The notes under the pieces: model-generated
The model's database searches: none
Told to the model about the DNA's origin: nothing
Seen by the model: only the letters and a program-made list of their open reading frames with translations
Program-made: the position numbers and the translations under genes
Assembly (NCBI GenBank): GCA_963800725.1
Contig: CAWDCE010000020.1
Span: forward strand, 62,001 to 126,000
Direction of reading: 5' to 3'
Length of the DNA stretch: 64,000 bases
Origin: Bog-473 sp963800725
GTDB taxonomy: Bacteria; Actinomycetota; Acidimicrobiia; Acidimicrobiales; RAAP-2
Part shown: positions 45,823-56,005 of the stretch, piece by piece
Position numbering within the stretch: the stretch's first letter is position 1
Layout of the letters: the number at the start of each line of letters is the position of its first letter

Positions 45823-45823
45823 C

Positions 45824-47408
45824 ATGGCCTCCCGCCCCTCCAAGGCCCCCGTCTTGACCCCAGAACTGCGCCGCGTCTCTTCGGTCGTCGTGCTCGGCAC
45901 CATCATGTCGATCCTCGACACCACCATCGTGGCGGTCGCCCTCGACACACTGGGGCGAGACTTCCACGTCCCGGTCTCAACCATCCAATGGGTCACGACC
46001 GGCTATCTGCTGGCGCTGGCGGCGGTGATCCCGGTCACCGGCTGGGCGGTCGACCGCTTCGGTGCCAAGCCAATGTGGATGTCCTCGATCGGCCTCTTCG
46101 TCATTGGGTCGTGCCTGTGCGGCATGGCCTGGTCGGCCAACTCCCTCATTGTCTTTCGGGTCCTCCAGGGCCTCGGCGGCGGCATGCTCCTCCCGATCGG
46201 CCAAGCCATATTGGCCCGCGCCGCCGGGCCCCAGCGCATGGGGCGCGTCATGAGCGTCGTTGGGGTGCCAACGGTGCTCGGACCCGTGCTCGGCCCGGTA
46301 CTCGGCGGCCTCATCCTCTCGAACTTCTCGTGGCGTTGGATCTTCTTCATCAACGTGCCGATCGGCATCGTCACGCTGATCTTGAGCTCGCGCTTCCTCG
46401 CCGACATCAAGGATCACGAAAAAATCCGCAACAGCTTCGACGCACTGGGCTTTTGCCTGCTGTCCCCCGGCCTGGCCGCCTTGATCTACTCGCTCTCAGA
46501 AGTCGGCACGACCGGCAGCTTCACCAGCACGCCGGTGGTCGTGAGTTTTCTCTTAGGCCTCACCTTGATGGTGGCCTTCGTGCTCCATGCGCTGCGGATC
46601 AAGAACCCGCTACTCGAGTTGAAACTCTTCAAGAACCGCAACTTCACCATTGCCAACATCTGCGTCTTCGTGCTTGGTGCCACCTTGTACGGGTCAATGT
46701 TCTTGTTGCCCCTCTACTACCAGATCGCCCGGGGGCAGAGCCCGCTCGCCGCGGGATTGCTCATGGCCCCCCAAGGCATCGGCAGCGGCCTGCGTGATGC
46801 GAATGTCGGGCTCGATCACCGACCGTTTCGGTCCACGGCGCGTCGTCCCGAGCGGCATCTTGTTGATGGCAGCAGCGACGGTGCCGTTCGCCTTCGTCAC
46901 CACCTCGACCTCCGAAGCACTGCTCGCGTTCTCACTCTTCGTCCGCGGCATCGGGCTCGGCATGTCAATGATGCCCATCATGGCGGCGGCCTACTTCGAC
47001 CTCTCCAACGCCGACATCCCGAGGGCGAGCACGACCCTCAACATCGTGCGCCAGATCGGCGGGTCGGTGGCGACCGCACTCTTTGCGGTGATCCTCGAAC
47101 GCCAGATCGCCGCCCAGTCCAATCATGGTGGACACGCCAGCCAACTGGTCCTCTCCGACACCGTCAAGCTGCCACCCGAGGTGGCCGACAAGGTGGCAAC
47201 GGCGTTCGCCAACACGTTCTGGTGGTCCGTCGCCACCATCTTGTTGGCCTTCATCCCGACGCTGTTCTTGCCCTCTCGCGCTGCAGTGGCGCGGCCCGAT
47301 GCCGGCCCCGACGCTCCCGCCGACGCGGGTGAGCCCGGCCACGGGGATTCGCCGGGCGATGCACGTGGGCCCGAGCCGTCCCGAGCGCTCCCGCTACCCG
47401 AGATCTAG
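45824..47408 (+). CDS. MFS transporter, DHA2 (EmrB/QacA) type, one frameshift
   Basis: About 525 residues and 14 helices. MSILDTTIVAVALDTLGRDF is helix 1, GWAVDRFGAKPMWM motif A, and VGVPTVLGPVLGPVLGGLI motif C. The frame changes near 46,790 after LLMAPQGIG. The rest (SITDRFGPRRVVPSG, MMPIMAAAYFDL, ASTTLNIVRQIGGSVATAL) continues in another frame to 47,408. The strong promoter and the divergent marR indicate an inducible efflux pump. Sequencing indel is the likely cause of the break. Confidence 0.86.
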
Positions 47409-47415
47409 GGCCTGC

Positions 47416-47906
47416 TCAGTCCCCGCCTTCGTGGGGCACGGTGCGCGCCAGTATCCCGAGCGTGGCCCGCAACGCACTTTCGGAAATGACCGGGAAGATC
47501 CCGGCCTTGCGCCATGTGGCATCGATCGACGACCAGTCGTAATAGGAAGTGACCATCGTGCCCTCCTCGGTCGGCTCGAGCTTGTAGCCGTAGATGTGGC
47601 CGATCTGGGGTCGGATCTGCCCGAGGATGGTCCAGGCAATCTCGCGGTCGCGCTCGAACGTCGTAATGGTCACCGTGACGTCGTAGAGGCCCATCGGATA
47701 ATCGTTGAGGGCTTCGCGGTCCATGTGGACCACGAAGGAGTCACCGACCGCACCTACCGGATCCCCGTCGCGCTCTGCAGCATTCCGGTGCTGTCGATAT
47801 CGACGTGTCCCTGCGGGTCACACAGCAGCTCGAAAATGGCGGCCGGATCGGCCGGGATCAGCCGCTTGACCTCAAGCCAATCCCCAGTTGCTTCTTCGTT
47901 GGTCAT
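47416..47906 (-). CDS. SRPBCC-family protein, one frameshift
   Basis: A START-like small protein of about 163 residues in two frames. The N-terminal part (DWLEVKRLIPADPAAIFELLCDP) runs from ATG 47,906. The C-terminal part (YPMGLYDVTVTITTFERD, YGYKLEPTEEGTMVTSYYDW) is in another frame from about 47,755 to the stop at 47,416. The two halves together match the polyketide-cyclase/START pattern. It converges with the MFS gene, 7 bp apart. Ligand unknown. Confidence 0.75.
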
Positions 47907-48033
47907 CTCACCATCCTGCCACCAAGAGCGAAGCCGCCAACGACAACGCCAGCGGTGCCGGGGAATCTCACACCCAGCGGAGGCGTTGCAGCCAACTGTG
48001 GGCGCAACGCGCGCCCGGAGAACCGGAGGGTCC

Positions 48034-48453
48034 ATGAACGCCTTGTACACCGCCACCGCCCACGCCACCGGAGATGGGCGAAATGGCCATGCCCGAAGTG
48101 ACGACGGCTACATCGATCTTGATTTGCGCATTCCGACCGAGATGGGCGGTCAAGGAGGCGCCACCAACCCCGAAGAGCTCTTCGCCGCCGGATACGCCGC
48201 GTGCTTTCACTCGGCCTTGAAGCTGGTGGCCGCCCAGCGCAAGCTCGATGTGAACGGCACCGAGGTTTCGGCCAGCATCGGGATCGGGCCAAATGACGCG
48301 GGCGGGTTCGGCCTTAGCGCCTCGCTGGTCATCTACGCACCCAACCTCGAGCACCAAGTTGCCTTGGAACTGACCCAGGCCGCGCACGAGGTGTGTCCTT
48401 ACTCCAACGCCACCCGGGGCAACATCGACGTCGAGCTTTCCGTCATCGAATAG
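48034..48453 (+). CDS. ohr: organic hydroperoxide resistance protein (Ohr)
   Basis: 139 residues, OsmC/Ohr fold, reduces organic hydroperoxides with two cysteines. The peroxidatic Cys is in GYAACFHSAL and the resolving Cys in AHEVCPYSNATRGN. MNALYTATAHATGDGRNG and LRIPTEMGGQGGATNPEELFA are also standard Ohr sequence. A CGGAGGG site precedes ATG 48,034. No OhrR is adjacent; the nearest MarR gene is 2.3 kb away. Confidence 0.92.
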   Translation: MNALYTATAHATGDGRNGHARSDDGYIDLDLRIPTEMGGQGGATNPEELFAAGYAACFHSALKLVAAQRKLDVNGTEVSASIGIGPNDAGGFGLSASLVIYAPNLEHQVALELTQAAHEVCPYSNATRGNIDVELSVIE

Positions 48454-48480
48454 GGGGCGCCGGGCACCGGCCACCGGGGT

Positions 48481-50642
48481 TCAAGAGACGAGCGGGTCCC
48501 TCGGGAGACCGAGGATGCGCTCGGCGATCTGGTTGCGCGTGATCTCAGAGGTCCCGCCGGCAATCGACATGGCGCGGGTGGCCAGCTGCGAGAAGCCGGC
48601 AAAGGCCCCTTCGTCGACCAAGAAGCAGATCTCGGGGCCGACCAGGTCGCCTTGGAGCGCGGCGCGTTGGTGCCCGCCTTCGGAGAGGACCAGCTTGGTC
48701 ACGTTGCCTTCTGGACCGGGCCCCGCACCGACCACGGCACGCTGCGCCCGGCGCAGGTTGAGCACGCTGAGGGCGTGGTCCGATGAAAAGACCTCGCCGA
48801 TCCGCGCCGCGGCATCGGGCAGGCGATCGCCGTGTCGGCGCAGCAGGTCGAACAGATCCATGCTCGGGAAGAAGCGATTGCCGCCCCCAATCGAGACCCG
48901 CTCATTGCCGAGCGTGGATCGGGCCACGGTCCAGCCCGTCGTTCGGGGTACCGACGACGTCGTCGTCGGGCACGAAGACGTCGCTCAAGAACACCTCGTT
49001 GAAATCCGAATTGCCGGTGATCTGGCGCAGAGGACGCACCTCGACGCCCTTCGCGTGCATGTCGATCACCATGGTGGTGATCCCGGCGTGCTTGGGGGCG
49101 TCGGGATCGGTGCGCACCGTCGCCAACCCCAGATCGCTGTTGTGGGCGTCGCTGGTCCAGACCTTTTGCCCGTTGACAATCCATCCGCCCTCGACCCGGG
49201 TGCCCCTCGTCTTGACCGCCGCCGCATCAGAGCCGGCGTCGGGCTCGCTGAAAAGCTGGCACCAGACGAAGTCGCCCATCAAGGTCTGCTCGACCCACCG
49301 CTGCACCTGATCGGGTGTGGCGTACTGGTTCACCGTCATGATGTTCCATGCCGTGATGCCCATTGGCGGCACCGTGACCCCGGCCGCCCGCAGCTCCTCG
49401 TCGATCACGAGCTGTTCGACCGCGCCGGCGGCCCGGCCCCAGGGCACCGGCCAGTGCGGGACCAAGAGTCCGGTGTCGAGTAGGGCCCGCCGCTGCTCGC
49501 GTCCTTCGAGCGCGGCCAAGGCCGCGACCTCGGCCCGGACGTCGGACCTGATGGCCTCGGCCTCTTCGGGCAGATCCAAACTGATGCCCCGGGTCACCCC
49601 CCGCGCCGCCGATGCGGTCACATCCTCGGGATCCTTCGGGCTTGCGAGTAGTGCGTTGAGGACCAGGGCGCGCCGCAAGTAGAGGTGTGCGTCGTGCTCC
49701 CAGGTGAACCCGATCCCGCCGTGAACCTGAATGTTGAGCTGTGCGTTGTTGACATAAGGACCGAAGGCCAAGGTGGCCGCTTGGGCGGCGGTCAGGGCGA
49801 ACTCATCGGCGTCGTCATGGGCGGCCCGGGCCGCGTCCCACACCACCGCCGTGGCCAGCTCGGCGGCCACCAACATGTTGGCGCAGTGGTGCTTGACCGC
49901 TTGGAACGTGCCGATGGCCCGTCCGAACTGCACGCGCTCTTTGGCGTAGGCGACGGCAGAATCCACACACGCCGCCATGCCACCGACCGCTTCGGCGGCA
50001 CCGAGGGTGCGGGCGAGCGCTCGGGCGCGGGTGGCCGCTGCGGGAGCACGTCGTCGGCTCCGACGGCCACATTGGTGGCCACCACCGAGAGCGAGCGACG
50101 ACTCGGGTCCATATCTGGTTTGGTCGTGCGCGCCAATCCCGGGGCGTGGGCATCGAGTACCACCACATCGTCGCCGACCACCAAGGCCAAGCGATCGGCG
50201 GTGGCGCCGCCGAGGATGAATCCGGCCTCGCCGTTGAGCACCCCGTCGACCAAGGTCAGCGACGAGGTACCGAGCCCCAATGCGCCAGTCGTGGTCCGTC
50301 GGCCAGTCCGCGCAAGTAACGCTCGCGCTGGGCGTCGGATCCGCATTGGTCGATCACCGCGGACGTGAGCACGGTGGGCAGGAACGGGCCCGGGGCGACC
50401 TGGCGACCGAGCTCATCGAGCACGACGACCAGTTCGAGCAATCCGGCACCCGAGCCACCAAATGCCTCGTCAAGATGGATCCCGAGCCAACCCAGCTCGG
50501 CCATCTCGGCCCAATACGACGGGCGGGGTTCGTCATCTGATTCGAGCAGGGCCCGTGCCGCCTGAAGCGTCTTGTGCGAGGTCAGCACGCTTCGAACGGT
50601 CGAGGCCAACTCCTGGTGCTCGTCGGTGATGGCGATCGGCAT
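48481..50642 (-). CDS. double acyl-CoA dehydrogenase (FadE34-like), three frameshifts
   Basis: Two acyl-CoA dehydrogenase units on one chain of about 719 residues, the size and layout of mycobacterial FadE34 (cholesterol side-chain dehydrogenation). Unit 1: ELGWLGIHLDEAFGGSGAG, then VQFGRAIGTFQAVKHHCANM and QVHGGIGFTWEHDAHLYLRRA. Unit 2: WCQLFSEPDAGSDAAAVKT, GQKVWTSDAHNSDL and the C-terminal SIAGGTSEITRNQIAERILGLPRD. Frames change near 50,290, 50,000 and 48,925. ATG 50,642 follows GGGAG. The double unit in a single gene is real; the breaks look like sequencing indels. Confidence 0.82.
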
Positions 50643-50851
50643 TGCGCAGGGCTCCCTTGACGTCGTTGGTGTGGGCCACCGGAGCTGGCGCCCCATTTGC
50701 CCGGCGCGAGATTAGACGGCAGGGCTCGGGGAACTAAAAGTCGGGCTTTGCGCCCAGGCTGGCCGCCCACCACGATCGTGGGCCTCACACCGAGTTGCGC
50801 CTCGTCGAGGTGGCGCCGACCTGAGCGAACAGATCGCCACGGCGAGCAGGC

Positions 50852-51514
50852 TCACACCGCCAGTTTCGCCCGGGGCTGCTCGGATTTGGTGTGGCGCATA
50901 TGGACCACGATGGCCGCGCTCGCAATGGCGGCATAGAAGCACCACAACGAGGCGAAACCATCGGCACTGAGTCGGGCCAAAATCACCACCGCCACCACAT
51001 TGGCCAACCCGAAATACACGATGTCGCGTATCTGAGAAGCCAAAAGAGCGCCACACGTGGCCACGATGTAGCACCCAATGATGGCAATGCCGTGTTGGAG
51101 ACCAATGGTGTAGGACAGGTGATACGCACCGAGGTGCACGCTCGGGTGCACGCGCACCATGGCCTCGAGCAGGATCGCAGAGACGACCACGCCGACCACG
51201 AGAAACGGCACGATCCGCCACTTTCGCGCCGAGGTTGGCTCGAGGTTTATGACGACGATTGGCACCAGGGTCGGGAGGACCACGAACGCGATGAGGAGAT
51301 ACACCCACATGGCCACGCGCCCGAGCGAGGCCGGCACCACACCTGCGAGTCCCCACCACACGAAGGTCTCGACCAAGAGGTGCGCACCGAGCAGCAGCGG
51401 AAGTGCCGCGAGCAATCGATGGTCCTGGCGCCCGCGCACGTGCAGGCACGCGTCGATGCCGATGGCGGTGACCACGACACCGCCCACGAGGTCACCTTCA
51501 GGGGAGAAGCACAC
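50852..51514 (-). CDS. multi-pass membrane protein (DUF6629-like)
   Basis: 220 residues with seven or so hydrophobic segments. CFSPEGDLVGGVVVTAIGIDA at the N-terminus and LLGAHLLVETFVWWGL are characteristic of a family I recall as DUF6629, function unknown. The GTG at 51,514 is chosen because GGAGA precedes it at the right distance and the conserved CFSPE motif follows at once. The segments between 50,643 and 50,851 hold no gene I can support. Confidence 0.65.
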   Translation of the reverse strand: MCFSPEGDLVGGVVVTAIGIDACLHVRGRQDHRLLAALPLLLGAHLLVETFVWWGLAGVVPASLGRVAMWVYLLIAFVVLPTLVPIVVINLEPTSARKWRIVPFLVVGVVVSAILLEAMVRVHPSVHLGAYHLSYTIGLQHGIAIIGCYIVATCGALLASQIRDIVYFGLANVVAVVILARLSADGFASLWCFYAAIASAAIVVHMRHTKSEQPRAKLAV

Positions 51515-51638
51515 GGGTTCTCCATCATCTGACGTCGAGGCGGGTTGCCCGATCCAACTACTCGAGTCGAGGGAGGGCGGTGGGCGCCTTCGACTGTACC
51601 CCTCCCCCGGCGCCACCAACCCGTTGGCTCGCCACGCT

Positions 51639-53105
51639 TCAACGCAAAGGCAACGACGGAGGGTCGCCCCGAACACCGAAGCGGTCCCGCAGCGCGGCGC
51701 GGGCGGCCCAGTAGCCACACATGGCGTGCACCCCACCGCCCGGTGGCGTCGACGCCGAGCACAAGTAGATGCCCGGTAGAGGTGTGCGATAGGGATTCCA
51801 ACGTGCGACCGGTCGAAGCAACGTCTGGAGGGCCGACGCCGCTCCCCCGTTGACATCGCCGCCGAGCAGATTGGGATTGTAGGACTCGGCCTGATCGGCG
51901 GTGCGGGTGGACCGGGCCAAAATGCGGTCACGAAACCCCGGTGCGAAGCGCTCGATCTGGGCTTCGATGCGCTCGGTCATGTCCACCGACGAGCCGTTAG
52001 GGACGTGGCAATAGCCCCACAGGGTCTGGTGCCCGGACGGAGCCCGGGTGGGGTCGACCACGCCGGGCTGGACAATCAATGCGAAGGGTCGCTCCGCGTG
52101 GCGGCCGGCGTGCACTTCGGCCTCGCTGTGGGCCACCTCTTCGAATGTCCCCCCGACATGGAGGGTCACGGCGCGCTGACATTGCGCGCGCACGCCACGG
52201 GACGGGGCCGTCGAGGGCCCAATCGACCTTGCAGGTCCCGGGCCCGGGTGCGAATCGAGCCCAGGGCCGGCCTTGCTTGGCCGTCACCTGGGGGCCCGCC
52301 ATGGCGAGGAATTGGCGCGGTGACACGTCGAGCAGGACGGCCCGGGCCGCGGGGAGCTCGGACAACGACGTGATTGGTTCGTCGGTAATCAGCGTGGCAC
52401 CGAGACCGTCGAGCTCGTGGACGAGACCGCGGGCGATGGCCCCACTCCCGCCGCGCACCACCGGCCACCCGGCCCCATGGCCGAGGGCGGTCAGCAACAA
52501 CGAGAACGATCCGGTGAGTGCTGCGGTCAGCGGTTCCATCGAGTGCCCCGCCGTGCCCGCCAAGATCCCCCGTGCTTCTTCGCTCGTGAACCGGGCGGCC
52601 AGATGCTTGGCCGAGGGGAACCCCAACGCGGCGAAGCGGGCCAGGGTGAGGGGGTGGCGTGGCACACTGCGCATCGAAGAGAGCACGAAATCGACGATGT
52701 CGCCGAGGCGGTTGACGAGGGGATCCATCAGCGCCTCGTACGCCGGACCGTCGGCACCGAGCATCGCCGCGGTGTCGTGCACGTCGCGGTAACACACCGC
52801 GGCACGTCCGTCGTCGAGCGGGTGGGCAAACGGGACCTCAGCATCGACGACCTCGATCCCGAGACCCTTGAGGTCGAGGCCGGCGAAGAACGGGGATGCC
52901 ACCAAGGAGGGATGCACGGCCGAGCACACGTCGTGGTGAAATCCCGGCAGCGTCAGCTCCTCGGTGCGCGTCCCCCGCCCGCCGTCGCTGACCCTTCGAT
53001 GACCGTCACCGCCAACCCGGCCCTCGCCAACGTGATGGCCGCTGCCAACCCATTGGGCCCGGCACCGACCACAACGGCATCGGTGTCCCGGGCGCTTGCC
53101 TGCAT
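51639..53105 (-). CDS. FAD-dependent oxidoreductase, phytoene-desaturase-like, two frameshifts
   Basis: About 488 residues. The N-terminal dinucleotide loop is VVVGAGPNGLAAAITLARAGLA, followed by VIEGSATAGGG. The middle (LPGFHHDVCSAVHPSLVASPFF, then VVRGGSGAIARGLVHELDGLGA) is in a second frame from about 52,975, and the C-terminus (YNPNLLGGDVNGGAAS, then STPPGGGVHAMCGYWAARA) in a third from about 52,195 to 51,639. The pieces join into one member of the carotenoid-desaturase/PNDRD superfamily. Substrate unknown. Divergent from the beta-lactamase-like gene. Confidence 0.8.
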
Positions 53106-53165
53106 CACCTTGCACCCTACGATGCCGATGAAGTCCACTGACCACAGAACCTGGGGGCACGTGCC

Positions 53166-54293
53166 ATGGCCGAGATCCAAGGAAATTGTGAAGCCCGTTT
53201 CGACGGAATCCGCCGGGCCCTCTCGGCCAGCCTGGACGCGGGAACCGACGTCGGCGCCTCGGTCGCCGTCTACCTCCACGGCGAGCCGGTCGTCGACATC
53301 TGGGGTGGGTACTGCGACGAGGCCCGCACCACCGCCTGGGGACGCGACACTCTGACCAACGTGTGGTCCACGACCAAGACCATGACGTTCTTGTGCGCGC
53401 TCATGCTGGCCGACCGGGGCCAACTCGACTTCCATGCACCCGTCGCGCGGTACTGGCCCGAGTTCGCCCAAGGCGCTAAAGGGTCCATCGAGGTGCGCCA
53501 CGTCATGGGCCACACCTCGGGGCTTTCGGGATGGGAGACACCCCTCGAGCACGAACAGTTGGCCGACTGGGAACTGTGCACCTCGCTGCTCGCGGCCCAG
53601 CGGCCGTGGTGGGAGCCGGGCACCAGGTCGGGATATCACGCCCTGACCCAGGGGTACCTGATTGGAGAGATCGTGCGACGCATCACCGGTGAGTCCATTG
53701 GCCAGTGGTTCGCCCGGGAAGTCGCCAAGCCACTCGAGGCCGACTTCTACATCGGTCTCCCCCAAAGTGAGGACTCCCGGGTGTCGACGGTGATTGCGCC
53801 ACCGCCCCTCGATCTGATCGGACACGGCCTCCCCGAGATCTTGGTCAAGACGCTGACCAATCCCCCGCTCGACGCCGAACAGGCCGCCAACGAGTGGTGG
53901 CGGCGCGCGGAGATCCCTGCCGCAAACGGACACGGAAACGCCCGCTCGGTGGCGGCGATCCAGTCTGTGATCGCCGGACGGGGCCAGGCGAGAGGGGTCC
54001 GCCTGCTTTCCCCCCTCGGCACCGACCCGATTTTCGAACAACAATCCGACGGCCCGGATCTGGTGCTCACGACCGTGAAACGCTTCGGCATGGGGTACGG
54101 CTTGAGCACGCCGGACATGGACATCGGACCCCAGGGTTGTCACTGGGGTGGCTACGGGGGTTCGGTCGTCGTGATGGAGCAGAGCAGCGAATTGACCGTC
54201 GCCTACATGATGAATCGGATGGAGTCGGCCCTGGTCATCGACGAGCGCGGCGAGAACATCTGGCGCGAAGCCATGCGGGTCGTGGCGCCATAG
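53166..54293 (+). CDS. serine hydrolase of the beta-lactamase family (class C-like esterase)
   Basis: 375 residues. The catalytic Ser-x-x-Lys is STTKTM near residue 68; the Tyr motif is GYHALTQGYLIGEI near residue 160. HTSGLSGW and the WGGYGGSVVVM segment (HGG/KTG-equivalent) complete the family pattern. No signal peptide is visible, so it is probably an intracellular esterase or lipase (LipE/EstB type) rather than an antibiotic-resistance enzyme. ATG 53,166 starts the recognisable protein. Confidence 0.86.
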   Translation: MAEIQGNCEARFDGIRRALSASLDAGTDVGASVAVYLHGEPVVDIWGGYCDEARTTAWGRDTLTNVWSTTKTMTFLCALMLADRGQLDFHAPVARYWPEFAQGAKGSIEVRHVMGHTSGLSGWETPLEHEQLADWELCTSLLAAQRPWWEPGTRSGYHALTQGYLIGEIVRRITGESIGQWFAREVAKPLEADFYIGLPQSEDSRVSTVIAPPPLDLIGHGLPEILVKTLTNPPLDAEQAANEWWRRAEIPAANGHGNARSVAAIQSVIAGRGQARGVRLLSPLGTDPIFEQQSDGPDLVLTTVKRFGMGYGLSTPDMDIGPQGCHWGGYGGSVVVMEQSSELTVAYMMNRMESALVIDERGENIWREAMRVVAP

Positions 54294-54305
54294 GGCGTCG
54301 CGGGG

Positions 54306-54695
54306 CTATTCGCGACCGATCACCGCTTCGGCCTCGATCTCGACGCACCAACGCGGGTCGAGCAGTGCGGCGACCACGACCATGGTGGCGACTGGGCGCG
54401 ACTCGCCGAAGACCTCGCGATGGACCGCACCGACTGCCACGGCGTCATCGGGCGACGTCAGGTACATACGGGTGCGAACGACATCGCCCATACGGGCGCC
54501 CCCCGCTTCGAGCGCGCCGGCGATGATCTCGAGGCACCGGCGCGCCTGGGTCGAGGGGTCCTTCGGGCACGAGCCGTCGGGCCAAATCGGTCCGGTCCCC
54601 GACACCAAGACGCGCGAGCCGACCCGCAGCGCCCGGCTGAAGCCAATGGTTGCTTCAAACGGGGATTCCGATGAGATACGCCGACGCTCATGCAC
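54306..54695 (-). CDS. RidA/YjgF family protein
   Basis: 129 residues. GFSRALRVGSRVLVSGTG is the RidA start region. QARRCLEIIAGALEAGGARMGDVVRTRMYLTS contains the conserved Arg region that binds the substrate carboxylate. VVAALLDPRWCVEIEAEAVIG is the C-terminal strand. Deaminates reactive enamine/imine intermediates or has a pathway-specific role. It converges on the hydrolase gene with 12 bp between. Confidence 0.86.
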   Translation of the reverse strand: MHERRRISSESPFEATIGFSRALRVGSRVLVSGTGPIWPDGSCPKDPSTQARRCLEIIAGALEAGGARMGDVVRTRMYLTSPDDAVAVGAVHREVFGESRPVATMVVVAALLDPRWCVEIEAEAVIGRE

Positions 54696-54786
54696 CCGAC
54701 GATTCTGGCATTGTCAACGGAGCTGGCCCGAGGGGCGGGCGCCCGAGGTCAACCTCTTGGGTGGTGGCGATAGCCTGGGTGGTCTT

Positions 54787-55563
54787 GTGGCACCGCGTCG
54801 ATCAGCCCTTCGTCGAGCAGGCACGCTGATCGCCGCCGCCGCGGTGGCGCTGGTGTTGGCGGGCTGCACGACCGGTGGACACGGCGAGTCACTTCCCCCC
54901 GTCAACTTGCGCGTACCGCCGACCCCGAACGTGGACCTGGCGGTCACCGCCCCGCCCGGCACCACTTTGGTGGCCGCCGTCCACGGCGACATCCCGGGCT
55001 CGGCGGCACCAAACGGAGGGACCACCACCTTGGTCCCCGCCACCTGGTACGGCTATCCGAGCATCTTGCCCGTAATCGATTCGGTCCCCCACTGGGTCGA
55101 AGTGCGTTTGGCGCAGCGACCGAATCAATCGACGGCGTGGGTACCACAGAGCGATGTGACTTTGAGCACCACGCCCTACCGGATCGTGGTGAATCTCGGC
55201 ACCGATCACTTAAGCGTCTATCGCGACAATAAGCAGATCCTCGATTTCCCCGCCGGCGTCGGTACGTCGGACGACCCGACGGTGACGGGCCATTACTTCG
55301 TGACCATGATGGCGCCGGCGCCCGACCCGGGCTACGGCCCCTTCGTCATGGTCACCTCGGCGCGTTCTGACGCCATCACCGACTGGTCACAATCCGGCGA
55401 CGCCATCATCGCCATCCACGGACCGATCGATTCGTACGACGACTCGTTGATTGGGACCACCGGGGCTGCCATCTCGCACGGCTGCATCCGTCTCCACGAC
55501 GCCGATCTGGCCCAGTTGGCCAACATCCCCATCGGCTCTCCGGTCGACATCGTCGCCAGCTGA
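54787..55563 (+). CDS. lipoprotein L,D-transpeptidase (YkuD)
   Basis: 258 residues. A basic start and hydrophobic stretch end in the lipobox LVLAGC, so it is a lipoprotein on the outer face of the membrane. The YkuD catalytic domain has HGPIDSYDDSLIGTTGAAIS and SHGCIRLHDADL with the active-site Cys and His. It forms 3-3 cross-links in peptidoglycan or anchors proteins. The GTG at 54,787 gives the intact signal peptide. The 120 bp after its stop hold no gene. Confidence 0.9.
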   Translation: MAPRRSALRRAGTLIAAAAVALVLAGCTTGGHGESLPPVNLRVPPTPNVDLAVTAPPGTTLVAAVHGDIPGSAAPNGGTTTLVPATWYGYPSILPVIDSVPHWVEVRLAQRPNQSTAWVPQSDVTLSTTPYRIVVNLGTDHLSVYRDNKQILDFPAGVGTSDDPTVTGHYFVTMMAPAPDPGYGPFVMVTSARSDAITDWSQSGDAIIAIHGPIDSYDDSLIGTTGAAISHGCIRLHDADLAQLANIPIGSPVDIVAS

Positions 55564-55683
55564 CTCGCTCGTTGCCCGGCGCGCCATTACGGCGCAGGTG
55601 GCGCAATCACTCGAGCGTGCGGACAAATTCGATCCCACCGTCGGCGCGCCCACGAGTGGCGGTGTTGCCTGGCGCGCTGGCTT

Positions 55684-55985
55684 CTAGGACGCCTCGGTGT
55701 CGCGCACCACGTCTTCGCGCCTCGTGCGCAAGGTTCTCGGAATGGCTTCGGCCGCGGTCAGGAGTTGGAGGACCTCGCCGATCGCTTGTTGGCGACCGGT
55801 GTGTTCAGATAACGGGAGATGCGCCTCAATCCGGTAGCGATTGCGTCGACCTTCTTTGGTCTTGACCACGTAGCCGGCCTCGGTCAGATCCGTCACGATC
55901 CCATAGGCCCGTCGCTCGGTGATATCGAGGGCGATGGCGATATCGCGCAAACGAATCTCGGGGTCACGGGCAATGCAGAGCAGCG
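55684..55985 (-). CDS. winged-helix transcriptional regulator, N-terminus lost at the chimeric junction
   Basis: About 100 residues remain: LLCIARDPEIRLRDIAIALDITERRAYGIVTDLTEAGYVV is a MarR/ArsR-like helix-turn-helix, followed by the basic wing KEGRRNRYRIEAHLPL. It is a common actinobacterial small regulator. Its first residues are replaced in frame by GatB sequence (MEIVSDPDIDSAED), so the true start is missing from this contig. Low-pass evidence of function only. Confidence 0.75.
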
Positions 55986-56005
55986 CCCGATCCTCCGCGC
56001 TGTCG
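55975..56005. other. chimeric junction between two genomes
   Basis: On the minus strand the GatB sequence TPLMEIVSDPDIDSAED passes directly into LLCIARDPEIRLRDI of a winged-helix regulator, two unrelated families. On either side the gene content, GC content and frameshift density differ. The exact base cannot be fixed; the last clear GatB residues are near 55,995 and the first regulator residues near 55,980. Confidence 0.85.

Noticed and set aside
53166..54293. Beta-lactam resistance gene
   Set aside because: It has the serine hydrolase motifs but no signal peptide and resembles class C-like esterases.
55975..56005. A natural GatB-regulator fusion protein
   Set aside because: It would cut GatB after about a third of its length and remove the regulator's own start; taxonomic signal changes at the same point.
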